Shown here piece by piece: positions 1 through 7,414 of a stretch of 36,297 nucleotides of DNA. Location of the stretch: contig NZ_BONQ01000145.1 in the NCBI RefSeq assembly GCF_016862795.1, forward strand, positions 1 through 36,297, given 5' to 3'. The translations under genes were made by a program, and so were the position numbers. Origin of the DNA: Dactylosporangium siamense (GTDB lineage: Bacteria; Actinomycetota; Actinomycetes; Mycobacteriales; Micromonosporaceae). The stretch's first letter is position 1; each line of letters opens with the position of its first letter. Under the pieces are notes generated by a model. The model saw only the letters and a list, made by a program, of their open reading frames with translations, was not told where the DNA came from and searched no databases.

Positions 1-6
1 CCGACT

Positions 7-239
7 CGGACGCATGCGCGTGGCCGTTGAAGACCGGGGGTCCGGGTTTGAGGCGCTCAAGGTCTGTCGTCCGGCTCGCCCGCCCTGCGCGCGGGACGAC
101 GGAGGCGGGCCCGTCCGGCGCCGGCGATCTTGCCGCTACCTGGTTGATTACTGGTCGCGGGTGATCAGTCATCAACCAGGTAGTGGCGTACTCGGCTCGA
201 GCTTGGCGGGTCTTGGTCCAGCCGTGCCGCGTTGGCCGG
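7..239 (+). repeat. Dispersed composite repeat, left copy
   Basis: This gene-free stretch matches the reverse complement of 35958-36230 at the other end of the window. It has three parts in the same order. A 110-nt block (7-116) matches 36120-36230 with about 13 mismatches counted by eye and no indel. A hairpin follows at 132-187. A 35-nt block (205-239) matches 35958-35992 with 8 differences, all transitions. The spacers between the blocks differ. Base composition is like the surroundings and no transposase is present. Its identity is unknown; I see a repeat family, not a known element. Confidence 0.8.
132..187. repeat. CTACCTGGTTGAT hairpin, copy 1
   Basis: Perfect 13-nt arms, CTACCTGGTTGAT (136-148) and ATCAACCAGGTAG (171-183), are extended outward by GCC/GGC after one mismatch. 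They extend inward by a further seven pairs after one mismatch, including one G-T pair, leaving a 6-nt loop. GCGATCTTG sits just upstream, as it does before the copy at 28643. A lone half-site, ATCAACCAGGT, lies at about 320-330. It lies beyond the 3' end of the minus-strand gene at 407. It could act as a transcript end or a protein-binding palindrome. Confidence 0.8.
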
Positions 240-406
240 GTTCCCCTGACCGCGCCCATGTGATCGAAGTCGCGGGCTGGCTGTGCGGGTGACTGTGCGG
301 GTGACCGGGGGACGACTTTGATCAACCAGGTCATGGTCGAACGGGTGCGGAACCCGAGGTGCGGGCGACCTGGGTGGGCGTGGGAAGCGGCGTCCGGAGC
401 GGTCGG
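240..406. other. Gene-free repeat-derived stretch
   Basis: I see no credible gene here. TGATCGAAG followed by a CGGGCTGG-containing segment at about 260-285 resembles the palindromic repeat at 10162. GGGACGACTTTGATCAACC at about 308-327 has a near match, GGGACGACTGTGATCAACC, at about 28526-28544. The stretch therefore looks like a patchwork of the same dispersed sequences found in the other large intergenic regions of the window. Confidence 0.5.
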
Positions 407-1210
407 TCAGCTGGGGAGTTTTTCGAGCCAGTCGAGGATCGCGTCGATCGGCTCCTGCCAGCGGGCGTCGAGCATGAGGTCGTGGCCCATGCCGGGGAAG
501 AGGAGCGGGGAGCCGCCGTACCGGCGGGCGACCCATTCCAGGGCCGAGGCCGACACGATGCGGTCGTCGGGGCTGCCCGCGACCAGGACCGGCGGGACGC
601 CGACCGGGGTCTCCGGCTCCTGGCGGCGGACCAGCTGGCGTTGGGCACCGGCCGGGACGCGCTGGAGGCGGGCGGTGTAGGACTGGGCCTCCTTGGCCGG
701 CAGGGAACGGCTGAACAGCTGGGCCGGGCGCAGCGACACCCGGCCGCCGAACAGGCCCGGGAGGGTGCCGGTGGGGTTGCGGCGCAGCAGGCCCAGGGCG
801 GTGCTCACGCCGCCGAAGACGGGGGCGGTGAGGACGCCGGCGCGGGCCGGGTAGCGGGCGAGGGCCATCGCCACGACGAGGGCGCCCGCGCCGTGGCCGA
901 CGAGGACCGCGCGCTTGGGCAGGCCGGCGGCGACCTGGGTGACGTCGTGGACGTAGTCGCGCAGGCGGGCGTCGGGGTCGGCGCCGCTGCCGCCGTGGCC
1001 GCGCAGGCTCATCGCGGACGCGGGGAAGCCGCGGCGGGCGGTGTGCTCGAGCCAGTGCTGGGCGAAGGCCCAGGCGCCGTGGCCGTATCCGGGGACGAAC
1101 AGCACCGGCGGCCGGTCCTGCGGGGTGTCGGGCTGCTCGGTGAGCACCTCCCGCTGGACGGGCTTCGGCGGGTCGGCCCACTCGTCGGAGCGCATCACAC
1201 GGGTGGTCAA
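407..1210 (-). CDS. Alpha/beta-hydrolase-fold protein lacking the nucleophile serine
   Basis: A 267-aa protein with the alpha/beta hydrolase layout. An oxyanion-region strand (VLFVPGYGHGAW, about residues 37-48) is followed by the SLRGHGGSG turn and a nucleophile elbow reading VGHGAG (104-109). The usual GxSxG serine is Gly107, codon GGC. A later acid-containing segment (SPDDRIVS) and a histidine segment (GMGHDLML) are kept. The TTG start at 1210 is preferred because GGAGG lies 7 nt upstream; GTG 1198 and ATG 1195 are alternatives. It overlaps the upstream monooxygenase stop by 4 nt, so the two are translationally coupled. Without the serine it may be non-hydrolytic, use another nucleophile, or act as a binding or lyase-type fold member. 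The substrate is unknown. Confidence 0.85.
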   Translation of the reverse strand: MTTRVMRSDEWADPPKPVQREVLTEQPDTPQDRPPVLFVPGYGHGAWAFAQHWLEHTARRGFPASAMSLRGHGGSGADPDARLRDYVHDVTQVAAGLPKRAVLVGHGAGALVVAMALARYPARAGVLTAPVFGGVSTALGLLRRNPTGTLPGLFGGRVSLRPAQLFSRSLPAKEAQSYTARLQRVPAGAQRQLVRRQEPETPVGVPPVLVAGSPDDRIVSASALEWVARRYGGSPLLFPGMGHDLMLDARWQEPIDAILDWLEKLPS

Positions 1211-2610
1211 CGGACCGCCTCCAGCTCGTGCAGGGACTTCTCCAGCTCCTGCAGGTACACGAAGTGGCTCACCTCGAACCAGTGGCGGGTCGAGTCGGTG
1301 ACCTTGCCGGCGGTGAAGCGCCGGTCACCGTCCTGGCGCAGCTTGGCCCACAGCGCCTGCGCCCTGGCCGGCGACGCGTCCAGGACGCGCAGCCACTGGG
1401 CGATGAACACGGTCTGCCAGTGGGCGAGGGTGAACACGCCCGAGTCGGGCTGCAGCAGGCCCGCGACGGCGAGGGTCGGGTGGGTCCGCGACAGCATCTG
1501 CAGCGCCAGGCGCGGCCGGCCGGTGGCGTCGGTCGACAGCAGCTCCGGGGCGAGGAAGTCGAAGTTGGGCAGGTACCCGGTGGCGAACACGACCAGGTCC
1601 GGCTCGACGGTGCGGCCGTCGGACAGGACGACCTCGGTGCGTTCGAAGCGCTTGATGTCCGGCAGGGGCGTGATCCCGCCGTGCCCGAGGTAGTACGGCA
1701 GCTGGCTGTTGACCAGCGGGTGCATCTCGAGCAGGCCGTGGTCGGGCGCCTTCAGGCCGAACCGGGTCAGGTCGCCGACGGTCATCGCGATCGTGCGCTG
1801 CAGCAGCCACTGGCGCAGCCGGAACGGCAGCCGCATCGCCAGGATCCGGTCGTTGACCTGGTCGGCGGGTTTGCCGAGGGCGTACTTCGGTGCGTACCAG
1901 TAGCCGCGGCGGGTCGAGTGCCAGCACTTCGCCGCCTGCTGGGCCGCCTCGACCGCGATGTCGCAGCCGCTGTTGCCGGCGCCGACGACGAGCACCTTGC
2001 GCCCGCGCAGCTGGGCCGCGTCCTTGTACTGGCTGGCGTGGATCACCTTGCCGCGGAACTCGGCGAGCCCCTCGTATTCGGGCATCTTCGGCGACCAGTT
2101 GTGGCCGTTGGCGGCGACGACCGCGGCGTAGCGCATGGTGCGCGGCGCCCCGCCCCGCGAGCCCCGCACCGTCACGTCCCAGCGCGGCGGGCCGCCGTCG
2201 GGGTCGTCGGCGGGCTCGACCCGGGAGACGTCGGTGCCGAACCAGATGTGTTCCCGGAGCGAGAAGTGGTCCGCGTACCGCTCGAAGTACGTGAGCAGCT
2301 GCGAGTGGTGCGGGTAGTCGGGCCAGTCGTCCGGCATCGGGAAGTCCGGGAACTGGGTGAACGGCTTCGAGGAGATCAGGTGCGTGCTGGCGTAGACGGG
2401 GCTGCGGTCGTGCCGCCAGTTCCACCCGCCGCCGACGCCGGTCTCACGCTCGTAGCAGTCGACGCCGAAGCCCGCCTCGCGGAGGTTCTTGATCGCGGCG
2501 AGGCCGGTGCCACCGGCGCCGATCACGCAGACGGTGTCGCCGCGGTCGTAGACGGGCTCGCCGTCGCGCCAGTGGGTCGCGCCGCCGGCCAGTTCGTCGA
2601 AGCTTGTCAC
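1207..2610 (-). CDS. Flavin-containing monooxygenase (class B, FAD/NADPH)
   Basis: A 467-aa protein predicted to oxygenate a small organic substrate using FAD and NADPH. It has an N-terminal FAD Rossmann motif (VCVIGAGGTG, about residue 27), then GVGGGWNW. An FxGxxxHxxxY-type fingerprint (FRGKVIHASQYK) precedes a second, NADPH-binding dinucleotide motif (VVGAGNSG). The conserved FATGY segment lies near the C-terminus. The GTG start at 2610 has GGGAG about 8 nt upstream; an open frame runs back to 2790 but would cross the palindrome at 2721-2776 and has no family match that I can see. The next gene starts inside its stop codon. The substrate could be a ketone, an amine or a thioether; the sequence does not decide. 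Confidence 0.9.
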   Translation of the reverse strand: MTSFDELAGGATHWRDGEPVYDRGDTVCVIGAGGTGLAAIKNLREAGFGVDCYERETGVGGGWNWRHDRSPVYASTHLISSKPFTQFPDFPMPDDWPDYPHHSQLLTYFERYADHFSLREHIWFGTDVSRVEPADDPDGGPPRWDVTVRGSRGGAPRTMRYAAVVAANGHNWSPKMPEYEGLAEFRGKVIHASQYKDAAQLRGRKVLVVGAGNSGCDIAVEAAQQAAKCWHSTRRGYWYAPKYALGKPADQVNDRILAMRLPFRLRQWLLQRTIAMTVGDLTRFGLKAPDHGLLEMHPLVNSQLPYYLGHGGITPLPDIKRFERTEVVLSDGRTVEPDLVVFATGYLPNFDFLAPELLSTDATGRPRLALQMLSRTHPTLAVAGLLQPDSGVFTLAHWQTVFIAQWLRVLDASPARAQALWAKLRQDGDRRFTAGKVTDSTRHWFEVSHFVYLQELEKSLHELEAVR

Positions 2611-2720
2611 CCGCGTCGTCTCCCAATGCCGCTCGAATGCACCCACGCATGCTTTCGCGGCCAGATCCTCGTCCGCTCGGCGCTGGTTTGTCCAGTCCCG
2701 CACGTCAGATCCCCGGCAGA

Positions 2721-2776
2721 AGTTGACCTTGGACACTTTGTCAGGCCAGGGGGTGACACAGTGTCCAAGGTCAACT
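2721..2776. promoter_or_regulatory. 56-nt interrupted palindrome upstream of the monooxygenase
   Basis: AGTTGACCTTGGACACT (2721-2737) is the exact reverse complement of 2760-2776. After one mismatch (2738/2759) the arms continue with TGTCA (2739-2743) and TGACA (2754-2758), leaving a 10-nt centre. That gives 22 of 23 paired positions. It lies about 110 nt upstream of the monooxygenase start. It may be an operator for a dimeric regulator, a stable RNA hairpin, or two abutted transposon ends. No transposase is nearby and no T-tract follows. Confidence 0.7.
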
Positions 2777-2812
2777 GGCCACCCGCCCAACCCCGCATCC
2801 GGTCCCGCCCGT

Positions 2813-2972
2813 CACGACCGCAGGTCGTGTCGCGGCCGTCCACGGCCGCGGGCCTGTTCACGACCGCAGGTCGTGTCCTGCGCACGTGAACGCGGAGTCG
2901 GCAGGAAGGCCGTTCACGGCCGACCGGTGGCTGACGGGAGCCACGGCCGCGCCCACGGCGGACCGGAGCCGG
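2813..2972 (+). repeat. Dispersed repeat with CACGACC-GCA-GGTCGTG palindromes, copy 1
   Basis: Two copies of the 17-nt palindrome CACGACCGCAGGTCGTG (2813-2829 and 2859-2875) precede a 73-nt block at 2900-2972. The whole arrangement recurs in the same orientation at 28919-29106. The first 42 nt of the block (2900-2941) differ from the second copy at one position by eye. The region 2611-3004 otherwise holds no gene that I can support; short open frames in it follow the repeat rather than codon-biased coding sequence. Confidence 0.75.
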
Positions 2973-3004
2973 AAGGATCAGGAACCACGGCGGCTATGTC
3001 GCGG

Positions 3005-3679
3005 TCACTCGGGCAGGTCGAGCTCGACGACGACCGGGAAGTGGTCGCTGGCGAGGCGGGCGGCCGGCGAGTCGACGACCTCGTAGGACAGGACGGTCAC
3101 GCGCGGGTCGACGAAGACGACGTCGAGGCGCTCGCGGGGGGCGGCGCACGGGAACGTGTGGCGTTCGTCGGCGCCGGCGCTGTCGACGAGGCCGTCGGCC
3201 AGGGTCCGCCAGGCGGCGCCCCCGGAGTTCTCGTTGAGGTCGGCGGCGAAGATGACCGGCTCGGCCAGCTCCGACAGGTGTTGCTTGAGCACGGCGGCCT
3301 GGCCCGGGCGCTCGGTGGCGTCGGTGGACAGGTGCGAGCCGACGGCGGCGAACGTGGACCGCCCGACGCGGCAGCGGACGAACGCGGCGCCGCGCATGTG
3401 CCGGCCGGGCGTCAAGGGGTACCGGATGTCGAAGCCGTCGAACGCGCGGACCCGCAGGTTGGTCAGGATCAGGTTGCCCAGGGACGGCAGCCCGCCGCCG
3501 GCGACGACGAGCTCGAAGTCGCGGGCCAGGTCGGCCGACTTCTGCCGCCACCGGAAGCGGCGCGGCGCCTCCTGCAGGATCGCCACGTCGGGCGCGACCT
3601 CCCGCACGACCTGCGCGAGCGACCTGCGGTCGTCGCGCAGGCTGTGCAGGTTGTACGACAGCACCCGCAGCTTGGTCAT
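3005..3679 (-). CDS. Endonuclease/exonuclease/phosphatase (EEP) family hydrolase
   Basis: A 224-aa protein with the full metal-dependent EEP active-site series. SYNLH supplies Asn10 and LQEAPR supplies Glu37. GSHLSTD gives a catalytic His, AADLNEN gives the DxN pair, and SDHFPV near the C-terminus gives the terminal Asp-His. No signal peptide or membrane segment is seen, so it is probably cytoplasmic. Relatives cleave phosphodiester bonds in nucleic acids, nucleotides or phospholipids; the substrate cannot be read from the sequence. The ATG start overlaps the stop of the ROK kinase gene by 4 nt, so the two are translationally coupled. Confidence 0.9.
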   Translation of the reverse strand: MTKLRVLSYNLHSLRDDRRSLAQVVREVAPDVAILQEAPRRFRWRQKSADLARDFELVVAGGGLPSLGNLILTNLRVRAFDGFDIRYPLTPGRHMRGAAFVRCRVGRSTFAAVGSHLSTDATERPGQAAVLKQHLSELAEPVIFAADLNENSGGAAWRTLADGLVDSAGADERHTFPCAAPRERLDVVFVDPRVTVLSYEVVDSPAARLASDHFPVVVELDLPE

Positions 3680-4620
3680 ACGCGGGCCAGGTCGGCGGCT
3701 CCGACCATTCCCGCGACATTGCCCAGGAGGGCGGGGCGGACCTCGGCGACCGGGAGCCGGCCGCGCTGGGCGAGCTGGTCCTCGTAGCTGGCCCGGGCCG
3801 GCTTCATGAGCAGGTCCCCGGCGTCGATGACGCCCCCGCCGACGACGATGACCTGCGGGTCGAGGATCTGCACGATGTCGGCGAGGGCGACGCCGAGCCA
3901 GCGGCCGACCTGCTCGAAGGCGCCGATCGCGACGGCGTCGCCGAGGCGGGCGGCCTCGGTGATCGTGTGGCCCCTGATCGCGTCGACGTCCCCGCCGACC
4001 AGGGCGAGGAGCTGCTCGGCGAGCTCGGGCTTCTCCCGCGCGTCGGCCTTCGCGAACCGGATCAGGGCCGGGCCCGCGGTGTACTGCTCGAGGCAGCCGT
4101 GCCGGCCGCAGCCGCAGGGATGGCCGCCGGGAACCATCATCATGTGCCCGAGCTCCGCGGCGATGCCGTTGGTGCCGCGGACCAGGTTGCCGCCGATGAC
4201 GATGCCGCCGCCGATGCCGGTGCCGACGGTGAACAGCACCATCGAGTTGTCGGCGTCGCGACCGGCGCCGAACTGGAACTCGGCCCAGGTCGCGGCGTTG
4301 CCGTCGTTCTCCACCACGACCGGCAGCCCGACCGCGGCGGTGATCTTGTCGCGCAGCGGCTCGTTGCGCCAGGCCAGGTTGGGTGCGAACTGCACGATCG
4401 AGCGGGTGGCGTCGATCCAGCCGGCCGCGCCGATGCCGACCGCGTCGATCGCGTGCCCGGCGGCCAGCTCCTGGATCACCTCGATGATCCGGTCGGCGGT
4501 CTGGGCCGGGTCCTGCGCCGGCGTGTCGCGCCGGGTCTGCGCGAGGACGTCACCCGCCGAGTCCACGACCCCGCCGAGCACCTTCGTTCCACCGATGTCG
4601 ACTCCGATGGTCAACCCCAC
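3676..4620 (-). CDS. glkA: ROK-family glucokinase
   Basis: A 314-aa sugar kinase, predicted to phosphorylate glucose with ATP in the cytoplasm. In Streptomyces the orthologous GlkA also takes part in carbon catabolite repression. An N-terminal phosphate-binding DIGGTK (residues 8-13) is followed by the catalytic Asp in VENDGN (Asp106). TVGTGIGGG is next, then the ROK zinc site, with His159 and CGCGRHGCLE supplying Cys169, Cys171 and Cys176. The second ATP-binding glycine stretch (VIVVGGGV) lies near the C-terminus. There is no DNA-binding N-terminal domain, so this is an enzyme and not a ROK repressor. The GTG start has GAGGAG about 9 nt upstream. The gene lies downstream of a small gene and an SRPBCC gene, and is coupled to the EEP gene. 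Confidence 0.92.
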   Translation of the reverse strand: MGLTIGVDIGGTKVLGGVVDSAGDVLAQTRRDTPAQDPAQTADRIIEVIQELAAGHAIDAVGIGAAGWIDATRSIVQFAPNLAWRNEPLRDKITAAVGLPVVVENDGNAATWAEFQFGAGRDADNSMVLFTVGTGIGGGIVIGGNLVRGTNGIAAELGHMMMVPGGHPCGCGRHGCLEQYTAGPALIRFAKADAREKPELAEQLLALVGGDVDAIRGHTITEAARLGDAVAIGAFEQVGRWLGVALADIVQILDPQVIVVGGGVIDAGDLLMKPARASYEDQLAQRGRLPVAEVRPALLGNVAGMVGAADLARV

Positions 4621-4646
4621 CGCGTCTGTCTCCTCTCGTACAGGCG

Positions 4647-5021
4647 CTATGCCTCGGGATCAATCTTGGGCTTGACGGCCTTCTTGGCCATCGGTTTCGG
4701 CGACATCGGTGTCTCCGTGGTGGCGTGTTGCCAAACGTCTTCGGGTTCTCCGGGTGGTTCCGGTGTAGCGGTGGGCCTGGGCTGCCCGAACGCGCGCAGG
4801 ACACCCGCCAGCCCGACGGCGAGGTCGCCCACCCCGGTGGCGAGCCGTTCCGCGAACTCGGGGTCGGGGTCACGGGCGGCGGCGATCGCCTTGCAGACCG
4901 GGCAGACGCAGCACTCGGCGGAGCCGGTGGCGAAGCCGGCGGTGCTGTTCGCGGCGACCGACAGCGCGGCGAGGGCGGTCGCGACCAGGCGTTCGGCCTC
5001 CTCGCGCGGGTCGCGCGTCAC
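4647..5021 (-). CDS. Conserved actinobacterial protein with a CVCPVCK motif (DUF5304-like)
   Basis: A 124-aa soluble protein. An alpha-helical N-terminal half contains CCVCPVCKAI (about residues 37-46), resembling half of a zinc-binding treble-clef or ribbon. A hydrophobic helix follows (VGDLAVGLAGVLRAF), then a disordered Pro/Lys-rich tail (KPMAKKAVKPK). I place it by its position upstream of glkA with the small DUF5304-type proteins of actinomycetes; that assignment is from memory. The GTG start at 5021 lies 43 nt after the SRPBCC stop, so the genes are probably co-transcribed. The function is unknown. Confidence 0.75.
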   Translation of the reverse strand: MTRDPREEAERLVATALAALSVAANSTAGFATGSAECCVCPVCKAIAAARDPDPEFAERLATGVGDLAVGLAGVLRAFGQPRPTATPEPPGEPEDVWQHATTETPMSPKPMAKKAVKPKIDPEA

Positions 5022-5064
5022 GCCGCCGCCTCCGATTCGCGGCCCGAGCCGCTGCGCTGGCCGC

Positions 5065-5511
5065 TCATTCCGCCGCCTCGACGCGCCGCTTGAGCTCCTT
5101 GAGCGCGGTGTCCATGATCATCTTCTCGGCCTTGCGCTTGAACATGCCCAGCATGCCGATCGCCAGCTCCACGGCCAGGGAATAGGTCACCGTTGAGGTG
5201 CCGTCCGCGTTGGCGGTAATGTCGTAGGAGCCGTCCTGCTGCTTCTGCATCTTCGACGGCGCGACCAGGCTCCACTCGATGCGGGTCAGGTCCTCGGCGT
5301 ATTCGTACTGCAGGGTGTATTCGTCCGAGACCGGGCCCGAGTCCAGCACGAAGGCGACCTGACTCGCGTAGCCGTCCTCGTACTCCTCGATCACCTCGAC
5401 CGACTTCACCGCCGCCACCCACTCTGGGTATCGGGCGAAGTCGGCGATGACCTCGGCGATGCGCTCCGGGGGCGCGTCAATGACGATCGACTGCGTCGAA
5501 GTGTCGGCCAT
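5065..5511 (-). CDS. SRPBCC (polyketide cyclase/dehydrase-like) family protein
   Basis: A 148-aa protein of START/Bet v 1-type fold. It opens with the typical IVIDAPPERIAEVIADFARYP segment, followed by a YPEWV turn, alternating beta strands, and a long C-terminal helix (about 125-147). Such proteins bind hydrophobic ligands in a central cavity; the exact ligand is not evident. The much longer open frame extending to 7047 on this strand is antisense to the acyl-CoA ligase; the ATG at 5511 is the family-consistent start. It is transcribed divergently from the ligase across an 87-nt gap. The same pairing with fadD15 occurs in mycobacteria, as far as I recall. Confidence 0.88.
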   Translation of the reverse strand: MADTSTQSIVIDAPPERIAEVIADFARYPEWVAAVKSVEVIEEYEDGYASQVAFVLDSGPVSDEYTLQYEYAEDLTRIEWSLVAPSKMQKQQDGSYDITANADGTSTVTYSLAVELAIGMLGMFKRKAEKMIMDTALKELKRRVEAAE

Positions 5512-5598
5512 GGGTGGCAGGCTACCTCTGCGGTGTCCCTGGCGATCCGTCGGCACGGTAGGTTCGGCGGATACGGGTTGGAAACGAAGGAGTCCCAC

Positions 5599-7383
5599 GT
5601 GCGCGAGTTCACCGTGCCCCCAGCGGTCACCGTCGGCGATCACGCCACGCTGACCGACCCCGTGTGGGACAACGCGGTCGCGGCACCGGACGCGGTGCAG
5701 TTCCAGCGCCACATCGCAGGCGTCTGGCAGGACGTGACCTGCGGCCAGTTCCACGACCAGGTGCTGACCCTGGCCAGGGGCCTGCTCGCGGCGGGCGTCG
5801 AGGCCGGCCAGCGGGTCGCGCTGATGAGCAAGACGCGCTACGAGTGGACCCTCATCGACTACGCGATCTGGTCGGTCGGCGCGGTCACCGTGCCGATCTA
5901 CGAGACGTCGAGCCCGGAGCAGGTCGCCTGGATCCTCGAGGACTCCGGCGCGATCGCCGTCTTCGTCGAGACCGACGCGCACCGCGACACCGTCACCGCG
6001 ATCCGCCTTCCCTCGGTCGAGCACGTCTGGCAGATCGACGGCACCGCAGCCGTTCCAGGGTGCGTCGACGTGCTGGCGGCCGACGGCGCCGCGGTCCCCC
6101 GCGAGGACGTCGAGGCCCGCCGCGCCGCGACGAAGGCCGACGACCTGGCCACGATCATCTACACCAGCGGCACCACCGGCCGCCCCAAGGGCTGCATGAT
6201 CACGCATCGCAACATGCTGTCCGACATCGTCAACGCGATCCCCGAGCTGCAGTCGCTGTTCCACCAGGGCGCCCGCACGCTGCTGTTCCTGCCCCTCGCG
6301 CACTCCTTCGCCCGGCTGATCCAGATCGGCGTGGTGCAGGCCCGCGCGACGATGGGGCACACCGCCGACACGAAGAACCTCGCGGCGACCCTGCAGAGCT
6401 TCCGGCCGACGTTCGTGCTGTCGGTGCCGCGGGTGTTCGAGAAGGTGTACAACACGGCCAAGCAGCGGGCACACGCCGACGGCAAGGGCTCGATCTTCGA
6501 CCGGGCGGAGCAGGTGGCGATCGCCTACAGCGCCACCGCGAAACCGGGCCCGCTGCTGAAGGTGCAGCACGCGCTGTTCGACCGGCTCGTCTACGGCAAG
6601 CTGCGGGCCGCGCTCGGCGGGCAGTGCTCCCGGGCGATCTCCGGCGGCGCGCCCCTCGGCGAGCGGCTCGCGCACTTCTACCGCGGCATCGGCGTGACCA
6701 TCTTCGAGGGGTACGGGCTGACCGAGACCTCCCCCGCGACCAACGCCAACCGCGACACCGGCGCCCGCGTGGGCACGGTCGGGCGCCCGCTGCCCGGCGT
6801 CACGATCCGCATCGACGACGACGGCGAGATCCTGGTCCAGGGCGACATCGTCTTCAAGGGGTACTGGAACAACCCCGCCGCCACCGCCGAGGCGATCGAC
6901 GGCGACGGCTGGTTCCACACCGGGGACATCGGCGAGCTCGACGACGACGGGTACCTGCGCATCACCGGCCGCAAGAAGGAGCTCATCGTCACCGCCGGCG
7001 GCAAGAACGTCGCGCCGGCCGTGCTCGAGGACCGGGTCCGCGCCCACCCCCTCGTGAGCCAGTGCATGGTGGTCGGCGACCGGCAGCCGTTCATCGCGGC
7101 GCTGGTCACCATCGACCCCGACGCGCTGCCGGCCTGGGCGTCCTCACACGGCAAGCCCGCCGACTTCTCCTTCGTGGACGACCCCGAGCTGCGCGCCGAG
7201 ATCCAGACCGCGATCGACGACGCCAACAAGGCCGTGTCGAAGGCCGAGGGGATCAAGGTCTTCCGCATCCTGCCGCAGGACTTCACCGAAGCGACCGGAA
7301 CGCTCACTCCGTCGTTGAAGGTGAAACGGAACGTGGTCCTGAAGGAGTACGCCGGCGACATCGCCGCCATCTACGAGCGCTGA
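5599..7383 (+). CDS. Long-chain fatty-acid--CoA ligase (FadD15-like, AMP-forming)
   Basis: A 594-aa adenylate-forming enzyme that activates long-chain fatty acids to acyl-CoA through an acyl-AMP intermediate. The phosphate-binding loop IIYTSGTTGRPKG is at about residues 186-198. YGLTETSP (from Tyr372) is the adenine/threonine motif, and GWFHTGDIG carries the ribose-binding Asp. The hinge and catalytic-lysine region run from RITGRKKE to the C-terminal LTPSLKVKRN. GTG 5599 is chosen because GAAGGAG lies 6 nt upstream; an open frame continues to 5533 but without a ribosome site. It is divergent from the SRPBCC gene. The histidine kinase starts 31 nt after its stop, so co-transcription is possible. 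Confidence 0.93.
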   Translation: MREFTVPPAVTVGDHATLTDPVWDNAVAAPDAVQFQRHIAGVWQDVTCGQFHDQVLTLARGLLAAGVEAGQRVALMSKTRYEWTLIDYAIWSVGAVTVPIYETSSPEQVAWILEDSGAIAVFVETDAHRDTVTAIRLPSVEHVWQIDGTAAVPGCVDVLAADGAAVPREDVEARRAATKADDLATIIYTSGTTGRPKGCMITHRNMLSDIVNAIPELQSLFHQGARTLLFLPLAHSFARLIQIGVVQARATMGHTADTKNLAATLQSFRPTFVLSVPRVFEKVYNTAKQRAHADGKGSIFDRAEQVAIAYSATAKPGPLLKVQHALFDRLVYGKLRAALGGQCSRAISGGAPLGERLAHFYRGIGVTIFEGYGLTETSPATNANRDTGARVGTVGRPLPGVTIRIDDDGEILVQGDIVFKGYWNNPAATAEAIDGDGWFHTGDIGELDDDGYLRITGRKKELIVTAGGKNVAPAVLEDRVRAHPLVSQCMVVGDRQPFIAALVTIDPDALPAWASSHGKPADFSFVDDPELRAEIQTAIDDANKAVSKAEGIKVFRILPQDFTEATGTLTPSLKVKRNVVLKEYAGDIAAIYER

Positions 7384-7414
7384 TGCTGTCACCTACGGTT
7401 GGGAGGACCATTCG

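Noticed and set aside
165-1181. Arg/Pro/Ala-rich open frames opposite or beside real genes (for example 165-1181 minus, 359-1693 plus, 1228-2889 plus, 18808-20517 minus)
   Set aside because: They overlap genes with clear family motifs and have the Arg/Gly/Pro/Ala-rich composition that high-GC DNA produces in wrong frames.
2611-2790. Longer N-terminus of the monooxygenase starting at 2790
   Set aside because: It would translate through the palindrome; the GTG at 2610 has a good ribosome site and fits the distance to the FAD motif.
5512-7047. 660-aa minus-strand frame fused to the SRPBCC protein
   Set aside because: The upstream part is antisense to the acyl-CoA ligase; only the last 148 codons match a protein family.
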